Source: Cytidiella melzeri | Lineage: Eukaryota > Basidiomycota > Agaricomycetes > Polyporales > Irpicaceae | Assembly (NCBI GenBank): GCA_022592445.1 | Contig: JABYQR010000031.1 | Location: 62,001-126,000, forward strand | Length of the DNA: 64,000 bases | Direction of reading: 5' to 3' | Shown: in pieces, positions 13,639 through 24,123 of the stretch | Layout: every line of letters begins with the position of its first letter | Position numbering within the stretch: the first letter of the stretch is position 1 | Program-made: the position numbers and the translations under genes | Notes under the pieces: model-generated | What the model was told of the DNA's origin: nothing | What the model saw: only the letters and a program-made list of their open reading frames with translations | Databases searched by the model: none

Positions 13639-13952
13639 GTTTCGCGACGCGGTGCCGCAGAGAAATATCAAGAACTCTACTCAGTTCTTGATCCACTGCG
13701 CCCCGTTGTAATTGTGTAGTATTGGACGCCGGATGTGGTAGGAGATGAGAGAACGGGACCAAGCTTTGAGTCACTCGCGCAAGCACTTACGCACAAGCCC
13801 TGGTCGCGTCTAGTTTCTCACGGTCAAATGCCTATACCGAATTTCCTATGAAGTACTTAGTAAACGCCCGCCGACGCGACTTGTAACGCGACGCGGCGTC
13901 CCTCTCATGATCTCCTCCTTCCCTGTCTCAACATTCTTTGATCACCACCAGA
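13639..13952. promoter_or_regulatory. Shared divergent promoter region, TOM1/SUB1
   Basis: The start codons of TOM1 (minus) and SUB1 (plus) are 314 bp apart, so both promoters and 5' UTRs must lie here unless one gene has a further upstream exon. The sequence is mixed, with pyrimidine-rich stretches just before the SUB1 start (about 13,903-13,950), common in fungal promoters. I see no clear TATA box. Co-regulation is inferred from spacing only. Confidence 0.5.
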
Positions 13953-14669
13953 ATGCGCAAACGCACCAAAGGTGCTGATAGCGAAGAGGAGGAAGCCGTC
14001 GTCACGCCATCGGACGCAGAGTCTGAGGACGAGAAACCGGCAACGTCCAAGCAAAGACCAAAGGTCAGACTCGTTCCCAAGTCGAGTTAGTATTCGAGCG
14101 TTCTCATTTGTGCTTTAGCGTCAGATTGCGATCAAGAAACCAAAGTTCGAATCCGAAGAAAAAAGCGAGGAGGAGGAACGGCCTCTCAAGAAGAGGAAGA
14201 AAAATGAAAAGTCTTCAGTGCGTGGTTTGTCTCGTTGCAACTCCTCCAACTAAACACACGCCGATTACTCTTCTAGCCATCTAAGAAAGTCTCAAAAGAC
14301 GTAGACGTCGCAGATCCAGGGGCATTGCTCGTTAACGAGTCTGGAGAGAAATATGTTGACCTGGGCAAGAAAAAGCGCGCTACTGTTCGCGTATTCAAGG
14401 GTGAGGAGCCCGCTGCTCAACACCAGTACCATACTTATATTATGTTTCAACCTTCAAGGTACCACATTTCTGGATATTCGCGAATATTATGCTGCTGGAG
14501 GAGAAGACAAGCCTGGGAAGAAAGGAATCTCGCTCTCTGCTGAGCAGGTATGTTATCCGAGTGCAACTACCATCCTCCTGTCCGATGCTGAGGTATATGC
14601 CAACAGTGGGCTGTCCTGAAAGATAACGCAGAGATTCTTGATATACTATTCAAAAAATCCAACAAGTAG
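13953..14669 (+). CDS. SUB1: Transcriptional coactivator PC4/Sub1
   Basis: A small nuclear single-stranded-DNA-binding coactivator of RNA polymerase II transcription. ATG 13953 begins MRKRTKGADSEEEE, an acidic and Ser-rich N-terminus, followed by Lys-rich exons (KKRKKNEKS). After several 50-60 nt introns comes the PC4 DNA-binding fold: KYVDLGKKKRATVRVFKG joined to TTFLDIREYYAAGGEDKPG, then KKGISLSAEQ joined to WAVLKDNAEILDILFKKSNK and stop TAG at 14669. The K-x-VRV-F-KG..DIREYY core and the final helix are the family's signature. The protein is about 160 residues, typical for fungal Sub1 with an N-terminal extension. It is convergent with the ABC1 kinase gene, whose stop lies 165 bp downstream. 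Confidence 0.92.
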
Positions 14670-14834
14670 ATCGTGCCGTGTTTTTTTTTATTTTTACTTG
14701 ACTCGTTGGAAACAGCTCTCATTGTTTCGCACTCGTGACCCTTTGGAAAATGCTGTCGTTGCTTCACACTCTCATATGCATTTACTACGTGCTGTATGTT
14801 ATATCGAGGAATGCTATCTAGTCTGTACAATACG

Positions 14835-17342
14835 TCATGCAAGTCCTGCTGCAGCCTGGTGTGCACCCGCAAAGCCTCCCACCAATACAAGTCCGCGCAC
14901 CCATGCTTTGAGTTTGACGAGCCGGGCTTCAAAGTCCATCCAGGTCTCTGTGAGGATGATGGGCCTGTACGTTGACTCAAATCGCCTACACGGAAGCGAT
15001 AAGTAAGTTCCCAGTCAACATGACAGTCGTTGAGGTTCTGACCATAAGCCTTTGATGTATCCGACGAAAACTGTGAGAAGGTTGTGCGTCGATAGAGAGG
15101 ACAGGAGACGCCGACGCTCATTCTCCCACACCGCGCGAGTGCAGTACTTTGCCGTCACCAGGAATATTCGAACCTAAACAGCCTGCATCAGGTAGCTATT
15201 CCTTTACAGAACCACATAATACACGCACGTTCGAATGAGTGGTGGCAAGAGCATGATCAAGACTCCTGTGACACTGGCGGTTAGAATCCGGTATCCATTT
15301 CAGAAGACACATAGATATGGTCACAAACCTCGTGAGGTCGTTCAATTTCAAAACCATCAACACCCGCTTAGGAACCCTTCGCAAGACACTGAAAACGTCC
15401 AGAATGAGGCCCTCGCGTTGCACGACCGCATTTCGAATAGCCTCAACCTCGTCCTCCGTTTGCTTTTCAAGATGGATTATACTTCTGCCTCTCTTGAATC
15501 TCTCTTTTCCTGACGGTACAGCGTCGTCAAGGGACTCGTCAAGGATCGCACGACCTGAAATTACATCAGGAAACGGTTAAATTGCAATCCCCTCTCGTAT
15601 GACTTACCGGTGATCGCAGCCTCAAAAACGGGATAGAGGTCTTCATCAATGTTTCCAACCAGCTTTGCGTATTTCCGCCTTTCTTCGCCTGTGTGAACTG
15701 AAGGAGACGAGATCAGCGACAACCAAAATTTGCTGTAGTTCATCCGCAATTCGTCGTCGAGGTCGAAATAAAGGCCGTGGTCTAAAAGCACAACATCGAA
15801 GTTGTATGGCGACCTGGAGGTAGGACCAGCAGGTCGGATCAGTAAGTTTCCTGTGAAGATATGAGTTTGCGAGCATTCGAAGATTTGTGAGACAAACCAG
15901 GGTGAGGGTCCTGTACAGGATGCTTGACATTGAGATAAGGTGTCCATGTGGTCAGAATGACAGACTTACTGCGTGGAAGAACCCGTTAAGGTGTACCATC
16001 TGCGAAAATATTCGAGCCAGTTCCAGTGAGACAGCATTACGATCGATGTTGTGATCAGCAAGGTATTGGAGGTCGTCAGGTCGCCCGCCTCTTATGAACT
16101 CCATGACTAGTATCCTCTTCTTGGCCTCGAGGATCTTGGCTTTGAGTAAAACGAGTCAAGACATGATCTTAGGTCTGTATATGAAATGTCGACATACGTA
16201 TGTATAACGAAGTCCGAACATTCTTGAAACCTTCCTCGGCCAAATGGGCGTTCTTAGCTTCGTGAATAAAGTCAATTTCCTTGGGAAGGTTTTCGCGCAT
16301 CTCCCCTGCAAGCCAGGTGAACTCGAACTCGGGGAACCAGTGTTTGATCCAGCCTGGTCTGCGAGGTTAGGAGCAATAAGGTTGGCATGTACCGCATCGT
16401 ACCAAGAGAGAATTCCACCATGTTCATGTCAATGTTGCAAAACTCGCGCAAGTGAGGATGTTGCAGCTGAGACAGAGTTTGTCATTTTACGAGCACTCTT
16501 ATTTGTAACAACTCGCACCTTGATGGCGACCTCCTGCCCCGTGCCCTTTAGCCGACCAACATGTACTTGGGCTAAACTTGCTACACCGATTGGCTTAGGG
16601 TCAAACTCGTCGAATATTTCAGCTATCGATTTTCCTTCGTCTACCAGAAACATCTGCTCTATAGCTTCGAGCGACGAAGGTTCGCATCTGTCTTGCAGCG
16701 GCCTCATTGTGTCTCTCCATTCCTGCGGAAGCACTATCCTGAGCTTGTTTAGCCATGTCTCGCGTGACGAACCGCGAAGCATACACACAATGCCGCTATA
16801 TGCTGCCCTAGTTTGATGAATATCCCTGCAATCGTTCTCAGAACGGCGGATCGAGAACAAGTGCGGACACGACATACCTCCATTAGCTAGTAGTGCCCTC
16901 AATACTCGGTCAGCACTGCGCTTATGACATTCTTTCGTCGCGTCTCCACTCTCCTTCGGCGACTCGTATGACTTTGCAAACGTCCACTTGTAGTCTATCG
17001 CGCTCAGTACGGCCGCGGCTGTGAATTCAACCGGCTTGAGCAGAGTTATGAGAGGGTTGGGTCAGACCAACCTGCGATTCTAGAACACCGAACGACGGCC
17101 AACGTAACATGGCGGAAAGGTTGATGATTTTCGTACGCGACATAAGATGTGCCGCCTAATAATACTGCAGCTGCAGAGAGCACAGCATCAGGTCGTGGTC
17201 GCGCAGGGTGGGTACTCTCAATGGTTGGATGTGGTGGTGTTGTCGTTGACTGAGTTCGCCGGACGTTCAGCTGCAGTGTGCGAGCTGCTGGCCGCTTTGG
17301 AGATAAGTTAGGATGTAGGCCACGACATCTGAGGGTCAGCAT
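14835..17342 (-). CDS. Mitochondrial ABC1/UbiB-family atypical kinase (ADCK1/MCP2-like)
   Basis: ATG 17342 opens a probable mitochondrial presequence (MLTLRCRGLHPN, later RRTQSTTT) and a hydrophobic stretch AVLSAAAVLLGGTSYVAYE, as in ADCK1/MCP2 proteins. After splicing, the ABC1 hallmarks follow: IFIKLGQHIAAL (the KxGQ motif), IVLPQEWRDTMRPLQD, PIGVASLAQVHVGRLKG (Ala-rich-loop equivalent of the nucleotide site), EVAIKV (catalytic Lys), LVMEFIRGGRPDD, an HLNGFFHA..HPGN loop, and VVLLDHGLYFDLDDELR (the DFG equivalent). The reading frame ends TGA at 14835-14837 after FEARLVKLKAWVRG. The family works on the inner membrane in lipid and quinone homeostasis. The ADCK1/MCP2 assignment rests on the N-terminus, the C-terminal length and PIGVASLAQVH; another ABC1 subfamily is possible. 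It is multi-exon with introns of ~50-60 nt. Confidence 0.88.
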
Positions 17343-18194
17343 AGGTCGAGATGAGGGAAGACGAAGGAGTTTCCTCGACAGAACAGGGATGGGTCGGACA
17401 CTCTGATCACCAGTTGCAGTTTGTCAAAAGGAATCATACCGCGTGGGGATTTGTTGATGCCTGGACTTGGCCGAGTCTCCGTTTTTTTTCGTGATCAGAT
17501 CACAAACACTGCTCGACCACGACTTCAATACTGTCAAAAGCTGGCTGAAGTCAATGAATCCTCGTACCTGCTTATAACTGTGGTGAGTCACATTATAATT
17601 GTTGTCAGTCAACCTCAAGATGAATATTGTCCTGCTCTGACTATTAGTAAGCTGTGTCTGCCATCCCCTTAACACCTTCCCCCCAAGGTCTTCTACCAGA
17701 GAGCACAGTGAGTACTCACACTTCATGTTGTGTTCTAAAACAGAAGTGTCTCTTACAACCCACTTTCAGTCTGTCCAACCAACCAATTGCTACTGACCTC
17801 AAGTTGCAAAGGTTGCAACACCAAGCACATGGTCCTGATGAAAAGACTGAAAAACTGCCAATCACTGGCAAAGTACAATTCCTGAAGAATGAAGACTTGT
17901 GCCAGTGCATGCCAGTGCATTGAGCTGTTGCAACATGTAACACTGTTGTTCTATGCCACAAGATTTGATGGGGAATACACTCTTTTTCTTACTACAATGA
18001 ATGCAATTGATGGGAAAGTACTGAGTTTGTTCCTAGCACTTCAAAACTGGGCGCTTTTTACGATCAAAACACAGTATTCAATTTTACAGCAAGCACATCT
18101 ACACCAATGGCAGTCAAATTTACACCATTCAATAGCCCTATATTCTGCAGTCATTTTGGCTGCAGAAATTTGGAATTTGGAGCAAAACTGAGTA
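17343..18194. other. AT-rich intergenic DNA, no gene seen
   Basis: This stretch upstream of the ABC1 kinase gene has short frames in all directions and no recognisable protein. There is a small direct repeat near 17,900-17,920 (GTGCCAGTGCATGCCAGTGC). Base composition becomes AT-rich from about 17,550, marking the edge of the transposon island. Confidence 0.6.
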
Positions 18195-18508
18195 AGTTAT
18201 GGCCAGTTTACTGAAAAACAGTGCTCAGACTCAGATTCAAGGTCAGCTGTGCGCTTAACCGCAGCATGGTGTGTTACTGTCGAAGCGCTGCAATTGCAGC
18301 ACTTCGACACAGAGAACCAGCGCTTAGATGTGGGGAATATTTACCAGTGAGGGGAATTGAACCCGGGACCCATGCAAAAACTGACAGACATGATAAACCA
18401 CTCAGCTATGGAAGCATCTACAGCTAAGAGGGATGATTCATTGCAAAGTGGACTCATCAACAAGATAGGATTGCTTTTATATATATATATAGTTATGGCC
18501 AGTATACT
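18195..18508 (-). mobile_element. tRNA-derived SINE-like insertion with 18-bp flanking repeats
   Basis: The segment is bounded by an 18-bp direct repeat with one mismatch: AGTTATGGCCAGTTTACT at 18195-18212 and AGTTATGGCCAGTATACT at 18491-18508, like a target-site duplication made by LINE machinery. Inside, on the minus strand, is a degenerate tRNA-like segment: an A-box-like TAGCTGAGTGG near 18,410 and a B-box-like GGTTCAATTCC near 18,360, about 45 nt apart as in tRNA genes. The acceptor and D stems do not pair well, so this is not a working tRNA. A TA-rich run (about 18,477-18,490) lies beside one repeat. The lack of a poly-A tail is atypical; a MITE-like origin is the alternative. Confidence 0.5.
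18279..18308. repeat. 30-bp near-perfect palindrome
   Basis: The arms GTCGAAGCGCTGCAA and TTGCAGCACTTCGAC pair in 14 of 15 positions around an AATT centre. It lies inside the SINE-like insertion and would form a strong hairpin in RNA. Confidence 0.8.
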
Positions 18509-19215
18509 TATGGAGGTAAATAATCTAAATACATTAGTAACAAAAGTTGCAAACTCCACCAAAATTACTCTTCAAAGTGAGTAATGCAAGCTCATTAGTA
18601 ACAAAGGTTACTAGCAACAACAGAGTTACTTAAGAGTAAGTATTCTGACCAAGTCAATAATGTAAGTTGTTACCTGTCACCAAAGTACTTATGAAAGTGA
18701 GTGATTTAAATACATTGGTAACAAAAGCCGTTACTGGTAATAAAGTTGCTTATGAAAGTGGATAATGGGGTCACATTGGTAACAAAAGTTGTTACCAAGA
18801 ACAACATTACTTATCAAATTGAAAGTTGCTAGTGAGAATTGTTACCAGTAACATCAAAGTGAGTAATGAGGGAACATTAGTAACAAAATTACTTCTGTGA
18901 GTGGGTAATTAGGGCACATAAGTCATAAAACTTGTTATCAATGACAAAGTTACTTATGAAAGTGGGTAATCCAAACACATTAGTAACATAGTGATTACCA
19001 TTAACAAAATTACTTATCAAAGTAAGTATTCTGGGCCAGTGGATAATAAAAGTTGTAACTCATAACACAATTCCTTATCAAAGTGGCTAATTCCAGCACA
19101 TGAGTAAAACAATTACTTATCAAGGTGGGTAATGCAGGCACATTAAGGCCAAATGTTTTGCCAATAAAAGATTACTTATGCAAGTGAGCTATCTAAACAC
19201 ATTGGTAATTGTTCA
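18509..19215. repeat. Degenerate ~60-bp minisatellite
   Basis: About ten imperfect units carry an ACATTAGTAACAAAAGTTG-like core, beginning near 18,531, 18,592, 18,714, 18,774, 18,872, 18,917, 18,978, 19,098, 19,140 and 19,199. Many intervals are 60-61 bp. The other half of the unit resembles ACTTATGAAAGTGGGTAAT. The core is itself nearly palindromic (GTAAC..GTTAC). No reading frame survives across it. The same repeat reappears at about 21,724-21,829 and 22,587-22,745. Confidence 0.75.
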
Positions 19216-19539
19216 AACTATATACTATATATTGTAGTTTCCCACGCCTTGTTACAAGGACATTTCAAGGTAGCAGAGTTCCACAGTCTTGATAAGGGAA
19301 TTATGCAGCTGTATATGGTAACTCTAGTAGTAACCATCACATTAGCTGAGACGTACAGATATGGGTTGTGTAGACCAAGTAGTATAGCACTATAGGAATA
19401 CTGCACATATATGTATGCTCATATGCCTGGAAATTGCTGGACGTGCAAAAGGCCCAAACATGAGCATATTCACATGGACTAGCAGCAGCCCTTGTCACTT
19501 GCAAGACTCGCGAGAATGCATATTGCATTGTGTCACATT
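19216..19539. other. AT-rich unique DNA between repeats, no gene seen
   Basis: No coding frame or family was recognised. The segment starts where the minisatellite stops (after ACATTGGTAATTG) and leads into TTGC-rich DNA, so it may be the far end of whatever was inserted between 19.2 and 21.7 kb. Confidence 0.5.
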
Positions 19540-21000
19540 GAAACATATCACATTGCATTGCCTCGCTTTGCTTACCATTGCTTTGCTTTGCCTCACTTGG
19601 CTTCAAATTGCATCACATTGCTTTGCTTCACATTGCTTTGCTTTGCTTTGAATCAGGTTGCTTTGCTTCCCTTCACATTGGTTCACTTTGCCTCTCATTG
19701 CATTGCATTGCATCACATTGCCTGGCTTTACTTGTTCCATATTGCATTCTTGCAGTCCCTCGCACTCAAGTTCATGGCTATTGAAACCTCCGGGCCCCCT
19801 TTTTCACTCTCTCCCTAGGATTCTGCGGCCTGTTCCCTTTGATAGGAGGACCTAGCAAGCAGCTCCTCACCTTCCCTCAAGCCCCTCAATTCCAGAGCGG
19901 CTAAAGGATTTGCTTCTATTGCACTACCTCTCTTTTCATCACATAGCCCCACGTTGCCTCGCATTGCCTTGCATTGCCTCGGGTCATTGGACTAGGGCCC
20001 AATTGGTTGCTCTGACTTAGCTGCACCATTGGCAGTGCCCCATTGCTCTTGTAACATGTTTCACGTTTGTCCCTTGTTTCATTGCTGTAACATGTTTCAT
20101 GTTTTTCCCTTGTTTCATTGTGCAATGCCCCTTTCTTTGCCTTGCTATCACATGGCTTCAATTTGCTATAGCTCCTATCACTTTTGACTTATATACACTA
20201 TGTCTGTACTTTGCTTAGCTGAGAAGGCAACACCCCCGCAGTTTTCCCCTGGCACTTTCCCCCTTGCTTCTTGAGCAACTCCGCGGTGCGTATCTCTCAC
20301 CCTGCATCACTTTCTCCTTCATTGCTACCTCCTTTGTGTTCCTACTGCGTTTATTTTACCGTGTTACTTACTGTGTTGCGTTTCTCCTTCACTGCAACCC
20401 CCTTTTACAGCCGCACCATCTCCTTCTCAAGGCTACCGAGTCTTACTTTGTTCTCCTTCACTGCAACCCCCTTTTACCGCCACCCCTTCTCCTTTTTAAG
20501 GCTACTGCAATTTATACTGTGTTTATACTGTGTTCTCACTGCGTTTCCTACTGTGTTTCCCATTGTGTTTTATGTTATCCTCTTGCAATGAGTTAGTCTA
20601 GTCCTTTCTCTCGCACTTTACCATACCACTTCCTCTTCCCCCTCTTGCGTTGTTGTGTTCCAATTGCTACCATCTCTTCATCACGGTATTGCTTCTAGCA
20701 CTATTGCCTTTACGCTTCTTTTATTTGCAACACTTTTGTTCTATTGCACTTTGCATTGCATTGCATTCCTTTCCATTGCTTACCTTTGCTTCCCATCACT
20801 TACCTTTGTTTCCCATCGCTTTGCTTTGCATGTCATTCCCTCACTTCGCTTTGCATCACATCACTGCACTTTGAATTGCATCGCCTTGCTTTGCATTGTG
20901 TTGCTTTGCATTTCTTTGCTTTGCTTTGCTTTACTTTACTAGAAATTGCATTGCTTTGCTTTGCATTGCATCCCATTGCATTGCTTGGCTTAACTTTGCA
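19540..21000. repeat. TTGC/TTTGC-rich low-complexity DNA in three blocks
   Basis: Imperfect 5-bp units (CATTG, TTTGC, CACATTG, GCATTGC) dominate 19,540-19,740, recur briefly at 19,955-19,980, and dominate 20,740-21,000. Between them are CT-rich sequences with repeated phrases such as CTCCTTCACTGCAACCCCC (near 20,382 and 20,455). Reading frames here give His/Leu/Cys/Ala repeats in several frames at once, which is what a simple repeat produces, so I call no gene. Confidence 0.8.
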
Positions 21001-21366
21001 TCTTTTGCCCAGAACTGTCCCCTGCTACCTGATAGAGGCTAGCACTGTTGGCCTCGCACTCCGACTCCCCGATTGCACAGTCTATCGCATTTTAGCTGTT
21101 CATTGCATTGCTACAGACAATGTGCTACTGGCATCTCCTTGCCTTCCGATGCATTGATATACCTCTATTGCTCTTTTGCACCACTGTTCCTTTTGCTCCG
21201 AGCCCTGAATATGCATGACCGCTTGCCCGAGCCTTAGTGCAGCCTAGGACTCTTGGACCCACTCGCAACATACATTCACGCATACCCTCAACCCCTGCTT
21301 ACACATGTAATTGCCTCTCGCGAGGTCAGGTGTGTTTGTGTCCAGTCCCTTTGTGTTTGGGGGGTA

Positions 21367-21723
21367 TGTTAGTGTCCCAACACCTATGTTCTAGTAGCAT
21401 AGGAAATGACATGGAAAGCACATAGTACAACTCCAGAGGACACCTAAAGCGTATGCCTGAAGCCAAATACTAGCATGAGTCATTTACTCAATATGTACGC
21501 CTCTGGTACAAGTGCTGAGCCTAGTCATACACTGAGTCATGCAATCATACACTTCAGTCATGCACTCAGTGATAAAGTAGAATAGCTGAAGTAATCATGT
21601 ATAGTAGTTGCTTACATAAGCAGATACAGACGAGTATATAAGCAGAGCTGCTGAAGCAGCAATAATTATAAGACTCATCTTCCAAGCTTAACAGCCTCTA
21701 CCCCTCGCACACCACTTCCACTT
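21367..21723 (+). mobile_element. LTR of a truncated retroelement (3' LTR, approximate end)
   Basis: A purine tract (TTTGGGGGG at 21,356-21,364) sits three bases before TGTTAGTGTCCC at 21367, the usual polypurine-tract plus TG order at a 3' LTR. A TATA box (TATATAAG, 21,635-21,642) follows. The minisatellite resumes at about 21,724, which sets the probable right end. No matching 5' LTR or pol gene was found to the left, so the element would be truncated, with 19.2-21.36 kb possibly its remains. The right border is inferred, and no target duplication was confirmed. Confidence 0.45.
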
Positions 21724-21829
21724 TGTTAGTAATGAAAGTTGTTACCAGTCACAAAACCACTTACTGAAATGGGTAATCCAAACACATCAGTAGCAAAAGT
21801 TGTTACACATTGGTAAAGTAATTGTTACC
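21724..21829. repeat. Minisatellite block, second copy
   Basis: It contains GTTAGTAATGAAAGTTGTTA, GGGTAATCCAAACACATCAG and TAGCAAAAGTTGTTAC, the same unit as at 18.5-19.2 kb. It ends exactly at the TTACC that precedes the solo LTR. Confidence 0.75.
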
Positions 21830-22586
21830 TGTCATGGATGGCCCAACTAGCCCTTATTTTTTGCAATTTACCTCTTGTTTCTGTCTGTAAAACCTGGGGC
21901 TACAACCAAGTTGCAATCCTCTCTGCACAAACTCCTTTGCATGTCTATTAAGCACCCGTATCACGTGGCTTAGACGCTCTACATGGTCACGTTACTTGCT
22001 ACTATGTCACACTGGCATGTGACTTAGCTTAAGTAAGACCACATGGCTACAAACACATGGCTCAGCCCATAGCTAGGGTTTGATGTCATAGATACTGTTC
22101 ACATGGACTCCTTTTGTTTTTTCCCTATTGTTCTCTTTATGGAAGGATGATCTCGCAGGTGTGGGAATGGGGTACAATAGTTGGTCTCCTTTTAGATAGG
22201 TTCTCTCACGAGTAGAGTTCTTGGCAATGTCTAGACAATAGCTATTGTTCTCCTTTAGGTAGTTCTTTTGTTCTTCATTCACACAGCTTCTTGCAAAGCC
22301 TGCCCTCAACATGGTCTGTGCGCAGGTCCCTGAAGTCTATATATACTGCTGCATGTATGCTCCTAGCCCCCCATCTCGACCTCTTGGTCTTTACTGGGCT
22401 AGGTAAGCAAACCCCTCCTGTACTACATAGCTAGTGGTACCCAATGCTAACTTGGTCTTTATTGGGCTAGATACCTGAATAAGGTTTATAGTTGGTGAGA
22501 GCATTGTGCTACACGCCTGCCACCACCTCGTTGTTGTCTTCCACATTGTGTCCCTAGTTGCTGCGTTGAGCTCTGTCTCCGTGACA
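21830..22586. mobile_element. Solo LTR, 757 bp, with 5-bp target duplication
   Basis: The sequence begins TGTCATGGATGGCCC and ends CTGTCTCCGTGACA, giving TGTCA..TGACA inverted ends. TTACC lies directly before (21825-21829) and directly after (22587-22591), a 5-bp target duplication. Joining the flanks restores a continuous minisatellite unit. A TATA-like CTATATATACT lies at 22,337-22,347, followed by a repeated phrase TTGGTCTTTA.TGGGCTAG near 22,385 and 22,452. No coding region lies inside, so it is the product of LTR-LTR recombination. The parent family is not in this window. Confidence 0.85.
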
Positions 22587-22745
22587 TTACCAGTAAGATG
22601 ATTACTTATGAAAGTAGGTAAACCAGACACATTAGCAACAAAAGTTGTTACCAATGACAAAATTAGTTAACAAAGTAAGTATGCTGAGCAATTTAGTAAC
22701 GAATTATATGGGGCACATTAGTAACAGAAGTTGTGACCAATGACA
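22587..22745. repeat. Minisatellite block, third copy
   Basis: It has two to three degenerate units (GATTACTTATGAAAGTAGGT, ACATTAGCAACAAAAGTTG, ACATTAGTAACAGAAGTTG) directly after the solo LTR's target duplication. It is the continuation of the block at 21,724-21,829. Confidence 0.75.
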
Positions 22746-24123
22746 AAAGTCCATTGATGCTTGCTTGTCTCATAGGTAAACTTATCACATGACATGAGTT
22801 ACATGAGACCTCTCAAATAAGCCTATGGTAGGAGGACTGTCAGGCAATTGAAGACAGGAATTGTCTGCTTTAGCACTACTTGACAAAATCACTCAATTGA
22901 GATTCATGGAAAAACACCCAAAGGTGTTTGTGGTAATCATTGCATATCATCATGATGACATGCCAGAGGGATAGATTACATATCTCAATCTCTGCCACAA
23001 CCATCAAAGTGGTATGGTAAAGATGTTTACAGCATTGAGGATCTGTTTCAAGAGGCATTCTGGCAAACATTGAACAGAACCAAGGGAGATAAAATACCAA
23101 TAAGACAGTCAATCATACATTGGAAGGTCAACCAAGTGAACACATAAATGCTACAGTAGACTACTTTGTACCTGCTCAAGTCAATATTGAAACAAACATC
23201 TTAGTGAGGTGCAAGGTATAAAATCAATCAACAAGGGTAAAAAGGGGTTATAAAGAGTCCAACACTGAACCAAACCCATGAGACACACAAAATCAATTTG
23301 AACCCAGTATCATCCAATTTACTTGGTCTCAAGGAATTCACCTGGAACAGTTGATCATATAGTTGTGCACATAATAGCTTGTTTACTACACTTATCAACA
23401 TCAAGATTCAGGATAGTGACAAATGGATAGTGACAAATGAACGAATCAACTACGACAGGCAATAATTACTTGACAATGCTTTGTGATATTTTTAAAGATC
23501 TGAATATTGAGATAGTAACATTGAAGATGGTAGTACCATCAAGATTGCCTGCATCAGGATCTACCAGATAAATCTTTCATAGATGCAACTGTTAATAATG
23601 TAGCAGAACTTTGTGAGTATAAGCTTTTACCAGTTGCAAGTTCAAAATTAGTAGTATTATACTGTAATAGATTTTACTATGAAATAAAACCGTGTGCTAG
23701 ATCTACTCTATGGTGCTGCACAAAGAATGGCTGGAAGAATAAATCAAATGTAATGGCTCATGTGACAGGCAAACTATTTCCAACTGGATGAATGCCTTAA
23801 GGAACATCACATCAAAGAAAAAGTGCACCTGCTATCTTGAAGTAATGCCATTCTATTCAAATTTGAATATACTATGCAGGCTAGTAGATATGAATTTAAC
23901 TTGTGTGGAATTAAATACATGGTGACAGCCATTTCACTTGCCATATTATTGATAACAATGCTCATATATGGTTTCACAATGGTCATACTACAGAAATAAA
24001 ATGTGATTGGTCAATAACAGTTGATTAAGGATGCAAATGTTCAGTTGCAATATACATGCTCTACCATAAACTGAACACATCCCGTCATTTGAGATGTAAA
24101 ACATTCAAATCACATTTGGGACT
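22746..24123. other. AT-rich DNA without recognised features
   Basis: The sequence is strongly AT-rich with dense stops in all six frames. I see no gene, terminal repeat or RNA. It is probably decayed transposon sequence. Confidence 0.6.

Noticed and set aside
18341..18420. tRNA gene on the minus strand
   Set aside because: A-box and B-box-like sequences are spaced correctly, but acceptor, D and T stems do not pair properly, so it is a degenerate tRNA-derived repeat.
19415..21157. Many overlapping plus-strand frames rich in Leu, His, Cys and Ala
   Set aside because: They arise from TTGC/TTTGC simple repeats that are open in several phases; no consistent frame, introns or family.
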